From positions 1 to 64,000 of the forward strand of contig NZ_NEHO01000015.1 in NCBI RefSeq assembly GCF_002113375.1: a DNA stretch of 64,000 nt, written 5' to 3'. This document shows, one piece after another, positions 34,227-43,600 of this stretch. The stretch's first letter is position 1. Every line of letters begins with the position of its first letter. The notes beneath the pieces were generated by a model. That model had not been told where the DNA came from. It made no database searches and saw only the letters and a program-made list of their open reading frames with translations. This DNA is from Pseudomonas sp. R37(2017) (lineage in GTDB: Bacteria; Pseudomonadota; Gammaproteobacteria; Pseudomonadales; Pseudomonadaceae). Both the position numbers and the translations under genes were made by a program.

Positions 34227-34310
34227 ATCATTCAGCAGTCAATCGGTCTTTATTGATGATCACGTGGCGCTGGAGAATGAGCAACACCCGATGTGAATGG
34301 AGTTTTCGAG

Positions 34311-35234
34311 ATGCCCAAATCAATCGTTGCTGCCCTGCAGATCGGCGCCATGCCTGGTGGCAAGGCCGACACCCTGGAACAGATCCTGTCCTATGAAAAC
34401 GCAATCATCGAGTCCGGTGCCGCGTTGGTGGTGATGCCCGAAGCGCTGCTGGGCGGGTATCCCAAAGGCGAGGGCTTTGGCACGCAACTGGGCTATCGCC
34501 TGCCGGAAGGACGCGAAGCCTTTGCCCGCTATTTTGCCAATGCCATTGACGTGCCCGGCGCGGAAACCGAGGCATTGGCGGCGCTGTCCGCACGCACCGG
34601 AGCCAATCTGGTGATCGGCGTGATCGAACGCGCCGGCAGCACCCTGTACTGCACCGCGCTGTACTTCGATCCCCAGGCCGGGCTGCTGGCCAAACACCGC
34701 AAGCTGATGCCCACCGGCACCGAACGGCTGATCTGGGGCAAGGGCGATGGTTCGACGCTGCCAGTGATCGACAGCCAGGTCGGACGCATCGCTGCGGTGG
34801 TTTGCTGGGAAAACATGATGCCGCTGCTGCGCACGGCGATGTATGCCAAAGGCGTGGAGGTGTGGTGCGCGCCGACCGTGGACGAACGAGAGATGTGGCA
34901 GGTCAGCATGCGTCACATCGCCCATGAGGGGCGCTGTTTCGTGGTCAGCGCCTGTCAGGTCCAGGCATCGCCCCAGGCCCTGGGCCTGGACATCGCCAAC
35001 TGGCCGGCGGATCGGCCATTGATCGCTGGCGGCAGCGTGATTGTAGGACCCATGGGCGACATTCTCGCCGGACCATTGCGCGATAGTGCCGGCCTGCTCA
35101 CCGCGCAAATCGATACCGACGACCTGATACGCGCCCGCTACGACTATGACGTGGTCGGTCATTACGCTCGCCCGGATGTCTTCGAGCTGACCGTGGACGA
35201 GCGCGCCAGGCCGGGGGTGCGCTTCACGTGCTGA
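34311..35234 (+). CDS. Nitrilase (carbon-nitrogen hydrolase, nitrilase branch)
   Basis: A 307-residue nitrilase with the catalytic triad E44 (VVMPEALLGGYPKG), K131 (KHRKLMPTGTERL) and C165 (AAVVCWENMMPLLR). The CWEN and the KLMPTGTERLIWG signatures separate true nitrilases from amidases in this superfamily. It converts a nitrile to the carboxylic acid and ammonia; side-chain preference (aromatic, arylacetic or aliphatic) cannot be told. ATG 34311 follows GGAG by eight bases. It is the only gene controlled from this divergent promoter, with no aldoxime dehydratase nearby. Confidence 0.9.
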   Translation: MPKSIVAALQIGAMPGGKADTLEQILSYENAIIESGAALVVMPEALLGGYPKGEGFGTQLGYRLPEGREAFARYFANAIDVPGAETEALAALSARTGANLVIGVIERAGSTLYCTALYFDPQAGLLAKHRKLMPTGTERLIWGKGDGSTLPVIDSQVGRIAAVVCWENMMPLLRTAMYAKGVEVWCAPTVDEREMWQVSMRHIAHEGRCFVVSACQVQASPQALGLDIANWPADRPLIAGGSVIVGPMGDILAGPLRDSAGLLTAQIDTDDLIRARYDYDVVGHYARPDVFELTVDERARPGVRFTC

Positions 35235-35369
35235 TGCCTGAGGGCTTTGGCCAAACCAGTCAGGCAACTTGATAACTTTGACCATTGCCCGACACCCCGC
35301 GCAGAGCGAGTATTTCCCTGTTGATTACGGTTCCCCCAACCTAATAAGAAACACAGAGGGATTCTGGCA

Positions 35370-37034
35370 ATGCGCGATTACTTGTCCGCTACTTCTCAGT
35401 TCAATTATCAGCAAACCGTCGACGCTGCGCTCGCAGGCGACCTGACGGCTCTCAACGCCTGTGTCGAATGCTGCGACCGGCATGCCTTGCCGGGGCGCAT
35501 TGCGCTGTTCTGGGAAGGGCGCGACGGCACCAGCGCGGCTTACACTTTCACCGAACTGCAGGACAAGGCCGCGCGCTTCGCCAATTTCCTGCTGGCCCAG
35601 GGCGTGAAGAAAGGCGACAAGGTCGCCGGCCTGCTGCCACGCAATATCGAATTGTTGATCACCGTGTTCGCCGCCTGGCGCATCGGCGCTGTTTATCAAC
35701 CGTTGTTTACCGCGTTCGGTCCCAAAGCCATCGAGCACCGCCTGAGCTGTTCTGGCGCCAAAGTGGTGGTGACCGATGCGGTGAACCGGCCGAAACTTGC
35801 CGAGGTCGCCGATTGCCCGACCACGGTGACCGTCACCGGTCCGAAAGGGCAAGGCCTGGTTCGTGGCGATTTCAGTTTCTGGGCCGAGCTGGCCAATTTT
35901 TCCGCCGACTGCGAACCGGTGCTGCTGACCGGGGAAGATCCGTTTCTGCTGATGTTCACCTCGGGCACCACCGGCCCGTCGAAAGCATTGTCGGTGCCGC
36001 TCAAGGCCATCGTTGCGTTCCAGAGTTATACCCGCGATGCCGTGGATCTGCGCCCGGAAGACGCGTTCTGGAACGTCGCCGATCCGGGTTGGGCCTACGG
36101 TATTTATTTCGGTGTCACCGGACCGATGGCCATGGGGCATCCGATCACTTTTTACGATGGCCCGTTTACCCTCGAAAGCACCTGCCGGGTGATCAACAAG
36201 TACGGAATTACCAACCTCACCGGTTCGCCGACGGCCTACCGTCTGCTGATTGCCGGCGGCGCGGAGTTCGCCAGATCGATCAAGGGCAAACTGCGTATCG
36301 TCAGCAGTGCCGGCGAGCCGCTGAACCCGGAAGTGATCCGCTGGTTCGCCGATAACCTCGGCGTGGTCATCCACGATCACTACGGCCAGACCGAACTGGG
36401 CATGGTGCTGTGCAACCATCACGGCCTCGAGCACCCGATCCACCTGGGCGCCGCCGGCTTCGCCTCACCGGGCCATCGCATTGTGGTGCTGGATGACGAC
36501 TGCAAGGAACTGGGCACAGGCCAGCCGGGCATTCTGGCCATCGACCGCAGCCAATCGCCGATGTGCTGGTTCGCCGGCTACGAAGGCGGGCCGACCAAGG
36601 CTTTTGTCGGCGACTATTACCTGAGTGGCGACACCGTCGAGTGGAACCCGGATGGCAGCATCAGTTTCGTCGGGCGCAGCGATGACGTGATCACTACGTC
36701 CGGCTACCGGGTCGGTCCGTTCGATGTGGAAAGTGCGCTGATCGAACACCCGGCCGTGATCGAGGCCGCCGTGATTGGCAAGCCCGATCCGGAGCGCACC
36801 GAACTGGTCAAGGCCTTCGTCGTGCTCAGCGCGCAATACCGCGCCGCCCCCGAGTTGGCCGAAGAGCTGCGCCAGCACGTGCGCAAGCGCCTGGCGGCGC
36901 ACTCGTACCCCCGTGAAATCGAATTTGTCAGCGAATTGCCGAAAACCCCAAGCGGCAAATTGCAGCGCTTTATCTTGCGCAACCAGGAAATCGCCAAGGC
37001 TCAAGAGGCTGCGGCGAAGAACGTTCCAGCTTGA
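35370..37034 (+). CDS. Acyl-CoA synthetase (AMP-forming)
   Basis: A 554-residue adenylate-forming enzyme. Motif A5-like P-loop FTSGTTGPSK (about residue 197), the adenine-binding DHYGQTELG (about 337), SGDTVEWNPDGSISFVGRSDDVI and the C-terminal lysine in TPSGKLQR are intact. It activates a short or branched carboxylic acid to its CoA ester. It opens a five-gene run (synthetase, SDR, thiolase, acyl-CoA dehydrogenase, enoyl-CoA hydratase) that matches, from memory, the P. putida PP_2213-PP_2217 order, used for isoleucine-type or medium-chain acids. Confidence 0.87.
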   Translation: MRDYLSATSQFNYQQTVDAALAGDLTALNACVECCDRHALPGRIALFWEGRDGTSAAYTFTELQDKAARFANFLLAQGVKKGDKVAGLLPRNIELLITVFAAWRIGAVYQPLFTAFGPKAIEHRLSCSGAKVVVTDAVNRPKLAEVADCPTTVTVTGPKGQGLVRGDFSFWAELANFSADCEPVLLTGEDPFLLMFTSGTTGPSKALSVPLKAIVAFQSYTRDAVDLRPEDAFWNVADPGWAYGIYFGVTGPMAMGHPITFYDGPFTLESTCRVINKYGITNLTGSPTAYRLLIAGGAEFARSIKGKLRIVSSAGEPLNPEVIRWFADNLGVVIHDHYGQTELGMVLCNHHGLEHPIHLGAAGFASPGHRIVVLDDDCKELGTGQPGILAIDRSQSPMCWFAGYEGGPTKAFVGDYYLSGDTVEWNPDGSISFVGRSDDVITTSGYRVGPFDVESALIEHPAVIEAAVIGKPDPERTELVKAFVVLSAQYRAAPELAEELRQHVRKRLAAHSYPREIEFVSELPKTPSGKLQRFILRNQEIAKAQEAAAKNVPA

Positions 37035-37047
37035 ACCCAGGGAAACA

Positions 37048-37812
37048 ATGATGCAGATCGAGAACAAGATTTTTATCGTCACCGGCGGCGCTTCCGGCCT
37101 CGGTGCCGCCACCGCCGAGGTGCTGGTTGCCGCCGGTGCGAAAGTGATGCTGGTGGACATGAACGCCGAAGCCGTTGCAGCCCAGGCCCAACGCCTGGGT
37201 GCGCACAGCGTGGTGGCGGATATCAGCGACGAAGCGGCGGCCGAAGCCGCCGTGCAGGCGACGGTCAAGGCGTTTGGCGGCCTCAACGGTCTGGTCAACT
37301 GCGCCGGCATCGTGCGCGGCGAGAAAATCCTCGGCAAGAACGGTCCGCACGCGCTGGCCAGTTTCAGCCAGGTGATCAACGTCAATCTGATTGGCAGCTT
37401 CAACATGCTGCGCCTTGCGGCAGCGGCGATCGCCGAGACCGAAGCGGATGCCGATGGCGAGCGCGGGGTGATCATCAACACCGCCTCGGCTGCGGCTTAC
37501 GACGGCCAGATCGGCCAGGCGGCTTACTCGGCGTCCAAAGGCGCCATTGTCAGCCTGACCTTGCCCGCTGCCCGTGAACTGGCGCGTTTCGGCATCCGTG
37601 TCATGACGATCGCCCCCGGCATTTTCGAAACACCGATGATGGCCGGCATGACCCAGGAAGTCCGCGATTCCCTGGCCGCTGGCGTGCCATTTCCGCCGCG
37701 TCTTGGCAAACCCGCCGAGTACGCCGGGCTGGTCAGGCATATCATTGAAAACAGCATGCTCAATGGCGAGGTGATCCGTCTCGACGGTGCATTGCGCATG
37801 GCCGCCAAATAA
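37048..37812 (+). CDS. 3-hydroxyacyl-CoA dehydrogenase, short-chain dehydrogenase type (HSD10-like)
   Basis: A 254-residue SDR. The cofactor motif TGGASGLGAAT is at residues 12-22, and the catalytic set is S147, Y160 and K164 in NTASAAAYDGQIGQAAYSASK (split here: Tyr-x3-Lys present). PGIFETPMM and the C-terminal HIIENSMLNGEVIRLDGALR resemble the human type II (HSD17B10) 3-hydroxy-2-methylbutyryl-CoA dehydrogenase. It would oxidise the hydroxyacyl-CoA before thiolysis. ATG 37048 and ATG 37051 are adjacent. It begins 13 bases after the synthetase stop. Confidence 0.88.
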   Translation: MMQIENKIFIVTGGASGLGAATAEVLVAAGAKVMLVDMNAEAVAAQAQRLGAHSVVADISDEAAAEAAVQATVKAFGGLNGLVNCAGIVRGEKILGKNGPHALASFSQVINVNLIGSFNMLRLAAAAIAETEADADGERGVIINTASAAAYDGQIGQAAYSASKGAIVSLTLPAARELARFGIRVMTIAPGIFETPMMAGMTQEVRDSLAAGVPFPPRLGKPAEYAGLVRHIIENSMLNGEVIRLDGALRMAAK

Positions 37813-37824
37813 GGAGGATTTGTC

Positions 37825-39018
37825 ATGACAATGTCCAACGATCCAATTGTTATCGTCAGCGCCGTCCGCACCCCGATGGGTGGTTTTCAGGGCGATCTGA
37901 AAAGCCTGACCGCGCCGCAACTCGGCGCAGCTGCCATCAAGGCCGCGGTGGAGCGCGCCGGAGTCGCCAGTGACAGCGTCGACGAAGTGCTGTTCGGCTG
38001 CGTACTGCCGGCAGGCCAGGGCCAGGCGCCCGCGCGCCAGGCGGCGCTGGGTGCCGGGCTGGATAAATCGACCCGCTGCACGACCCTGAACAAGATGTGC
38101 GGTTCGGGCATGGAAGCGACGATTCTGGCCCACGACATGCTGCTCGCTGGCAGCGCCGACGTGGTCATCGCCGGTGGCATGGAAAGCATGACCAATGCGC
38201 CTTACCTGCTCGATCGCGCCCGTAGTGGATATCGCATGGGCCATGGCCGGGTGCAGGACTCGATGTTCCTCGACGGCCTCGAAGACGCCTACGACAAGGG
38301 CCGTTTGATGGGGACCTTCGCCGAGGACTGTGCCGAAGCCCATGGTTTCAGCCGCGAAGCCCAGGACGCGTTCGCCATTGCCTCGACCACTCGCGCCCAG
38401 CAGGCGATCAAGGACGGTAGCTTCCAGGCCGAGATCGTTCCGCTGACCGTGACAGTGGGCAAAGAGCAGGTCGTGATCAGCAATGACGAACAGCCGCCAA
38501 AAGCCAAACTGGACAAGATCGCTTCGTTGAAGCCGGCGTTCCGCGATGGCGGTACGGTGACGGCGGCCAACTCCAGTTCGATCTCCGACGGTGCGGCCGC
38601 GCTGGTGCTGATGCGCCAGTCCCAGGCACAGAAACAAGGCTTGAAGCCATTGGCGGTGATTCATGGCCACGCCGCGTTCGCCAACACCCCGAGCCTGTTC
38701 CCCGTGGCGCCGATCGGCGCGATCAAGAAGCTGGTGACAAAGACCGGTTGGTCGCTGGACCAGGTCGACCTGTTTGAAATCAACGAAGCGTTTGCGGTAG
38801 TCAGCCTCGTGGCGATGACGCAACTGGAAATCCCCCACGAGAAACTCAACGTGCACGGCGGTGCTTGCGCCCTCGGTCACCCAATCGGGGCGTCCGGTGC
38901 GCGAATTCTGGTAACGCTGCTCTCGGCCCTGCGCCAGAAAGGCCTGAAACGCGGCGTTGCGGCGATTTGCATCGGCGGCGGCGAAGCGACGGCCATGGCC
39001 GTGGAATGCCTGTACTAA
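37825..39018 (+). CDS. Acetyl-CoA C-acyltransferase (thiolase)
   Basis: A 397-residue thiolase with the acylated cysteine C92 in LNKMCGSGMEATI, the histidine loop NVHGGACALGHPIGASGAR (about 340-358) and the second cysteine in AAICIGGGEATA. It cleaves a 3-ketoacyl-CoA (2-methylacetoacetyl-CoA in the isoleucine pathway) into acetyl-CoA and a shorter acyl-CoA. A strong ribosome site (AAGGAGG) lies upstream, and the SDR gene ends 12 bases before. After it comes a REP pair, so the two downstream genes may be partly separated. Confidence 0.92.
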   Translation: MTMSNDPIVIVSAVRTPMGGFQGDLKSLTAPQLGAAAIKAAVERAGVASDSVDEVLFGCVLPAGQGQAPARQAALGAGLDKSTRCTTLNKMCGSGMEATILAHDMLLAGSADVVIAGGMESMTNAPYLLDRARSGYRMGHGRVQDSMFLDGLEDAYDKGRLMGTFAEDCAEAHGFSREAQDAFAIASTTRAQQAIKDGSFQAEIVPLTVTVGKEQVVISNDEQPPKAKLDKIASLKPAFRDGGTVTAANSSSISDGAAALVLMRQSQAQKQGLKPLAVIHGHAAFANTPSLFPVAPIGAIKKLVTKTGWSLDQVDLFEINEAFAVVSLVAMTQLEIPHEKLNVHGGACALGHPIGASGARILVTLLSALRQKGLKRGVAAICIGGGEATAMAVECLY

Positions 39019-39033
39019 GACTGCGCAGTCTCC

Positions 39034-39124
39034 TGTAGGAGCGAGCATGCTCGCGATAGCGGTGTGTCATTCAAAAATGATGTCGACTGACACGGCCTCA
39101 TCGCGAGCATGCTCGCTCCTACAG
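39034..39124. repeat. REP inverted pair inside a putative operon
   Basis: TGTAGGAGCGAGCATGCTCG at 39034-39053 faces CGAGCATGCTCGCTCCTACA ending at 39123. It sits between the thiolase and acyl-CoA dehydrogenase genes on the same strand and may lower expression downstream. Confidence 0.88.
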
Positions 39125-39152
39125 AAGGGCAATCAAACTTTAAGGATTCACC

Positions 39153-40280
39153 ATGATCCCCAATGACGACCAACAACAGATCCGCGACATGGCCCGGGAT
39201 TTTGCCCAGGATCGGCTCAAGCCGTTCGCCGCCGAATGGGATCGCGAGCACCGCTTTCCCAAGGAGGCCATCGGCGAGATGGCCGGGCTGGGCTTCTTCG
39301 GCATGCTGGTGCCGGAGCAGTGGGGCGGGTGTGACACCGGTTACCTCGCCTACGCCATGGCCCTGGAAGAAATCGCCGCCGGCGATGGTGCCTGCTCGAC
39401 CATCATGAGCGTGCATAACTCCGTGGGTTGTGTGCCGATCCTCAACTACGGCAACGACGACCAGAAAGAGCGTTTCCTCAAGCCTTTGGCCAGCGGTGCG
39501 ATGCTCGGTGCCTTTGCCCTGACCGAGCCCCAGGCCGGCTCCGATGCCAGCGGCCTGAAAACCCGTGCCCGCCTGGAAGGCGATCACTACGTACTCAATG
39601 GCAGCAAGCAATTCATCACTTCCGGCCAGAATGCCGGGGTGGTGATCGTGTTTGCGGTGACCGATCCGAACGCCGGCAAGCGCGGCATCAGTGCGTTCAT
39701 CGTGGCCACCGACTCGCCGGGCTACACCGTCGCGCGGGTTGAGGACAAGCTCGGTCAGCATGCGTCCGACACCTGCCAGATTCTCTTTGAAGACGTAAAG
39801 GTCCCGGTGGCAAACCGCCTGGGTGAAGAGGGCGAAGGCTACAAAATCGCCCTGGCCAACCTTGAAGGCGGTCGCGTCGGCATCGCTTCGCAATCGGTGG
39901 GCATGGCCCGCGCCGCGTTCGAAGCGGCTCGCGATTACGCCCGTGAGCGAGAGAGTTTTGGCAAGCCGATCATCGAGCACCAGGCCGTGGCGTTCCGCCT
40001 GGCGGACATGGCGACCCAGATCGCCGTTGCGCGGCAAATGGTGCATTACGCTGCCGCCTTGCGTGACAGTGGCAAACCGGCCCTGGTGGAGGCCTCGATG
40101 GCCAAACTGTTCGCTTCGGAAATGGCCGAGAAGGTATGCTCCTCGGCGCTGCAAACCCTCGGTGGCTACGGTTACCTCAACGACTTCCCGCTGGAACGCA
40201 TCTACCGTGACGTGCGGGTGTGCCAGATCTACGAAGGCACCAGTGATATTCAGCGCATGGTCATTTCGCGCAATTTATAA
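39153..40280 (+). CDS. Acyl-CoA dehydrogenase
   Basis: A 375-residue flavoprotein of the short-chain acyl-CoA dehydrogenase type. Signatures are FALTEPQAGSDASGLKTRA (FAD and substrate binding), KQFITSGQNAGVVIVFAVTD, QTLGGYGYLNDFPLERIYRD and the catalytic glutamate in QIYEGTSDIQRMVISR. In this gene run it should carry out the first oxidation, probably of 2-methylbutyryl-CoA. It begins 30 bases after a REP pair and is followed 15 bases later by the enoyl-CoA hydratase gene. Confidence 0.9.
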   Translation: MIPNDDQQQIRDMARDFAQDRLKPFAAEWDREHRFPKEAIGEMAGLGFFGMLVPEQWGGCDTGYLAYAMALEEIAAGDGACSTIMSVHNSVGCVPILNYGNDDQKERFLKPLASGAMLGAFALTEPQAGSDASGLKTRARLEGDHYVLNGSKQFITSGQNAGVVIVFAVTDPNAGKRGISAFIVATDSPGYTVARVEDKLGQHASDTCQILFEDVKVPVANRLGEEGEGYKIALANLEGGRVGIASQSVGMARAAFEAARDYARERESFGKPIIEHQAVAFRLADMATQIAVARQMVHYAAALRDSGKPALVEASMAKLFASEMAEKVCSSALQTLGGYGYLNDFPLERIYRDVRVCQIYEGTSDIQRMVISRNL

Positions 40281-40295
40281 GAAGGAGTGCCCCCT

Positions 40296-41069
40296 GTGAG
40301 CTACGAAACGATTTTGTTGGAAACCCACGGCCGCGTGGGTCTGATTACCCTCAACCGTCCACAGGCGCTGAACGCGTTGAACGCGCAGATCGTCAGCGAG
40401 CTGAACCATGCCCTTGATGGCTTCGAGGCTGACTCGAACATTGGCTGCATCGTCCTGACCGGTTCGAAAAAAGCCTTCGCCGCCGGTGCCGACATCAAGG
40501 AAATGGCCGAGCTGACCTATCCGCAGATCTACATTGACGATCTGTTCAGCGACAGCGACCGCGTGGCCAACCGCCGCAAGCCGATCATTGCGGCGGTCAA
40601 CGGTTTCGCCCTGGGTGGCGGTTGCGAACTGGCGTTGATGTGCGACTTCATTCTGGCGGGCGACAATGCGAAGTTCGGCCAGCCGGAAATCAACCTCGGC
40701 GTGTTGCCGGGCATGGGCGGCACCCAGCGCCTGACCCGTGCCGTGGGCAAGGCCAAGGCCATGGAAATGTGCCTGAGCGGGCGTTTGATCGATGCCGTGG
40801 AAGCGGAGCGTTGCGGGATCGTGGCGCGCATCGTGCCTAGCGATGAGCTGCTGGATGAAGCGCTGAAAGTCGCGGCATTGATCGCCAGGAAGTCGCTGCC
40901 GATCGCGATGATGGTCAAGGAAAGCGTCAATCGCGCCTTTGAAGTGAGCCTGGCCGAAGGTGTGCGTTTTGAGCGTCGGGTATTCCATGCGGCGTTTGCG
41001 ACGCAGGATCAGAAGGAAGGGATGGCGGCGTTCATTGCCAAGCGTGAGGCCGAGTTCCAGGATAAGTAA
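40296..41069 (+). CDS. Enoyl-CoA hydratase
   Basis: A 257-residue crotonase. The oxyanion-hole segment FAAGADIKEM and both catalytic glutamates, in GGGCELALMCD and FGQPEINLGVLPGMGG, are present, so it should be a true hydratase. The GTG at 40296 has AAGGAG eight bases upstream; a GTG at 40287 overlaps that ribosome site and is unlikely. It is the last gene of the five-gene run. Confidence 0.9.
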   Translation: MSYETILLETHGRVGLITLNRPQALNALNAQIVSELNHALDGFEADSNIGCIVLTGSKKAFAAGADIKEMAELTYPQIYIDDLFSDSDRVANRRKPIIAAVNGFALGGGCELALMCDFILAGDNAKFGQPEINLGVLPGMGGTQRLTRAVGKAKAMEMCLSGRLIDAVEAERCGIVARIVPSDELLDEALKVAALIARKSLPIAMMVKESVNRAFEVSLAEGVRFERRVFHAAFATQDQKEGMAAFIAKREAEFQDK

Positions 41070-41086
41070 AATGGCGGTCTGACTGA

Positions 41087-41166
41087 CGCCTTCGCGGGCA
41101 AGCCCGCTCCCACATTGGGTCTCAGCATCTATGAGGTCCCTTGTGGGCGCGGGCTTGCTCCGGGCG
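41087..41166. repeat. REP inverted pair, one copy degraded
   Basis: GCCTTCGCGGGCAAGCCCGC... at 41087-41114 faces a degraded copy from 41141 (TTGTGGGCGCGGGCTTGCTC). It lies between converging genes. Confidence 0.75.
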
Positions 41167-41191
41167 GCGTTCCGACGAAGCTATTGAGTTT

Positions 41192-42343
41192 TCACACCAG
41201 GTAGTTCTTCAGTTCGCGGGCAATCACCATCCGTTGAATCTCGCTCGACCCTTCGTAGATCTGTGTGATCCGCGCATCCCGATAGTATTTCTCCACCGGA
41301 TAGTCTTCCAGGTAGCCGTAACCGCCATGAATCTGCATGGCCGACGAGCAAACCTTTTCCGCCATTTCCGAGGCAAACAGCTTGGCTTGCGAGGCCTCCG
41401 AGAGACAGGGCTTGCCGGCCGTGCGCAGGCGTGCGGCGTGCAGGATCAGCAAGCGTGCTGCGTTCAACTGCATGTGCATGTCGGCCAGCAGGTTGGCGAT
41501 GCTCTGGTGTTCATTGATCGTTTTGCCAAACTGCACCCGGTCGCGGGAATAGGCCAGCGCCGCTTCGAACGCCGCGCGGGCGATGCCCAGCGCCTGGGCG
41601 GCAATGCCGATGCGGCCGCCTTCGAGGTTGGACAGGGCGATGGCCAGGCCCTTGCCGCGCTCGCCGAGCAGGTTGGCTTCGGGGATGGTGCAGTTGTTCA
41701 GGGTCACCGCGCAGGTGTCGGAAGCGCGGATGCCCATCTTGTGTTCGGTGCGATCGACGATAAAACCAGCGGTGTCGGTGGGTACCAGGAACGCCGAGAT
41801 GCCACGTTTGCCCAGGTCCGGATCGGTCACGGCAAACACGATCGCCAGCTTGGCCCGCTTGCCGTTGCTGACGAACTGCTTGGCGCCGTTGATCACCCAC
41901 TGGCCGTCGCGCAGTTCGGCGCGGGTGCGCAGGTTGTGCGCCTCGGAACCGGCCTGGGGTTCGGTCAGGCAGAAGCAGCCGATGGCCTGGCCGCTGGCCA
42001 GGTCCGCCAGCCAGGTCTGTTTCTGTTCTTCGCTGCCGTAGTTGAGCACCGGCCCGCAACCCACGGAGTTGTGGATGCTCATGAAAGCGCCGGTCGCACC
42101 GTCGCCGGCAGAGATTTCTTCCACGGCCAGGGCGTAGGCCACGTAGTCGACATAGGTGCCGCCCCATTCCTCGGGGACCACCATGCCCAGCAAGCCCAGC
42201 TCGCCCATCTTCGCCACCAGACCGTCATCGATCCAGCCGGCCTTTTCCCAGGCCTGGGCATGGGGCGCGATCTCGCCACGGGCAAAATCCCGGGCCATGT
42301 CGCGGATCATCACTTGCTCTTCGCTCAATTCGATATCGTGCAT
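41192..42343 (-). CDS. Acyl-CoA dehydrogenase, probably isobutyryl-CoA-type
   Basis: A 383-residue acyl-CoA dehydrogenase. FCLTEPQAGSEAHNLRTRAE, QWVINGAKQFVSNG, the IHGGYGYLEDYPVEKYYRDA segment and the catalytic glutamate in QIYEGSSEIQRMVIARELK are complete. It is transcribed with the 3-hydroxyisobutyryl-CoA hydrolase-like gene upstream (3-base gap), a pairing typical of valine breakdown, so isobutyryl-CoA is the probable substrate. Converges with the five-gene run described before it. Confidence 0.88.
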   Translation of the reverse strand: MHDIELSEEQVMIRDMARDFARGEIAPHAQAWEKAGWIDDGLVAKMGELGLLGMVVPEEWGGTYVDYVAYALAVEEISAGDGATGAFMSIHNSVGCGPVLNYGSEEQKQTWLADLASGQAIGCFCLTEPQAGSEAHNLRTRAELRDGQWVINGAKQFVSNGKRAKLAIVFAVTDPDLGKRGISAFLVPTDTAGFIVDRTEHKMGIRASDTCAVTLNNCTIPEANLLGERGKGLAIALSNLEGGRIGIAAQALGIARAAFEAALAYSRDRVQFGKTINEHQSIANLLADMHMQLNAARLLILHAARLRTAGKPCLSEASQAKLFASEMAEKVCSSAMQIHGGYGYLEDYPVEKYYRDARITQIYEGSSEIQRMVIARELKNYLV

Positions 42344-42346
42344 GGC

Positions 42347-43453
42347 TCAGCTCCCGCTTTGGTCAAACTCGCTGAAGAAGCTCGCCACGTGTTCGGCGTC
42401 CAGCGCCTCGAGGGTAGGCGGGTTCCAGCGTGGTGTCTTGTCTTTGTCGATCAGCAAGGCGCGTACGCCTTCGATCAGGTCGCCGCGCTCGAACCACTGG
42501 CGGTCCAGATGCAGCTCCAGGGTGAAACATTGCTCAAGCGGCAACTCGCGCCCGCGCCGGAGCATTTCCAGGGTCACGGCCATGGCCAGCGGCGAGCGGG
42601 TTTCCAGCAGGTTGGCGGTGGTGACAGCCCACTCGTGGCTGTCGGCGACCGTTACCTCGCGCAGTTGTTTCACAATACTCGGCACATCGGGTTGGGCGAA
42701 GAAGTGGTCGATGGCCGGGCGCAAAGACGCCAGTGGCGCGTCGGGCAGTTGCTGTACGGCACATTTCGCCAGCAGGCCTTGCAGGTCCTTGAGTGGCGTG
42801 TCGCGCCATTCGAGCTGGTCGAGATTCTCGTCCAGGGCACCCAGTTTGTCGCTTTCCAGGTACCAGTCGGCCAGCCCGCAATACAGTGCATCGGCAGCGC
42901 GAATCTGTACGCCGCTGACGCCGAGGTATATCCCCAGTTCACCGGGGATCCGTGGCAGGAAGTAACTGCCGCCGACGTCCGGGAAATAGCCGATGCCGAC
43001 TTCCGGCATCGCCAGACGGCTTTTTTCGGTGACCACGCGCAAATCTGCGCCTTGCACCAGGCCCATGCCGCCGCCGAGGACAAAACCGTCCATCAGCGCC
43101 AGCACCGGTTTGCGGTAACGGTGGATCGCGAGGTCGAGGGCGTATTCCTCGACGAAGAAGTCTTCGTGCAAGGTGTCGCCGCTTTTGAAGCTGTCATGCA
43201 GCGAGCGAATGTCACCGCCGGCGCAGAAGGCTTTTTCGCCGGCGCCACGCAAGACCACGGCATGGATTTGCGAATCCTGGGCCCAGGCGTCGAGCTGGCG
43301 GTGCAGGGTGCGCACCATGTCCAGGGTAAGGGCATTGAGGCCGGCGGGGCGGTTGAGGGTCAGATGACCAATGTGGTTGCGCACTTCGGCCAGCACTTCG
43401 TTTTGCATGGCCTCCATGGACTGCACTCCCTTCGATGAAACTTGAGCAGTCAT
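42347..43453 (-). CDS. 3-hydroxyisobutyryl-CoA hydrolase-like enoyl-CoA hydratase/isomerase family protein
   Basis: A 368-residue crotonase-fold protein, longer than a hydratase as expected for the HIBCH branch. FCAGGDIRSLHD, VLGGGMGLVQGADLRVVTEK and especially AMPEVGIGYFPDVGGSYFLPR match human HIBCH: the first catalytic Glu of hydratases is replaced (GGGMGL) while the Glu and Asp of MPE...FPDVGG remain. It would release 3-hydroxyisobutyrate in valine degradation. ATG 43453 follows GGGAG by six to nine bases. Confidence 0.87.
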   Translation of the reverse strand: MTAQVSSKGVQSMEAMQNEVLAEVRNHIGHLTLNRPAGLNALTLDMVRTLHRQLDAWAQDSQIHAVVLRGAGEKAFCAGGDIRSLHDSFKSGDTLHEDFFVEEYALDLAIHRYRKPVLALMDGFVLGGGMGLVQGADLRVVTEKSRLAMPEVGIGYFPDVGGSYFLPRIPGELGIYLGVSGVQIRAADALYCGLADWYLESDKLGALDENLDQLEWRDTPLKDLQGLLAKCAVQQLPDAPLASLRPAIDHFFAQPDVPSIVKQLREVTVADSHEWAVTTANLLETRSPLAMAVTLEMLRRGRELPLEQCFTLELHLDRQWFERGDLIEGVRALLIDKDKTPRWNPPTLEALDAEHVASFFSEFDQSGS

Positions 43454-43600
43454 CACTAACTCCCTGCTTTTATTGTTCTTTATCGAGATGCTCGCGCGCG
43501 AGCGATGTGGGATCGTATCAGTGCAAATTTGCCGTGTACAACCCGGATAAGTGCAGGTTGTCTGTGCATTTTTGCATGTCGTTGTGGGTAGGCCGGGTAT

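Noticed and set aside
36970..39048. Long open frame (692 codons) on the minus strand over the SDR and thiolase genes
   Set aside because: It is antisense to two genes with complete active-site motifs, has no ribosome site and a composition (Gln, His, Arg) typical of the opposite strand of GC-rich genes.
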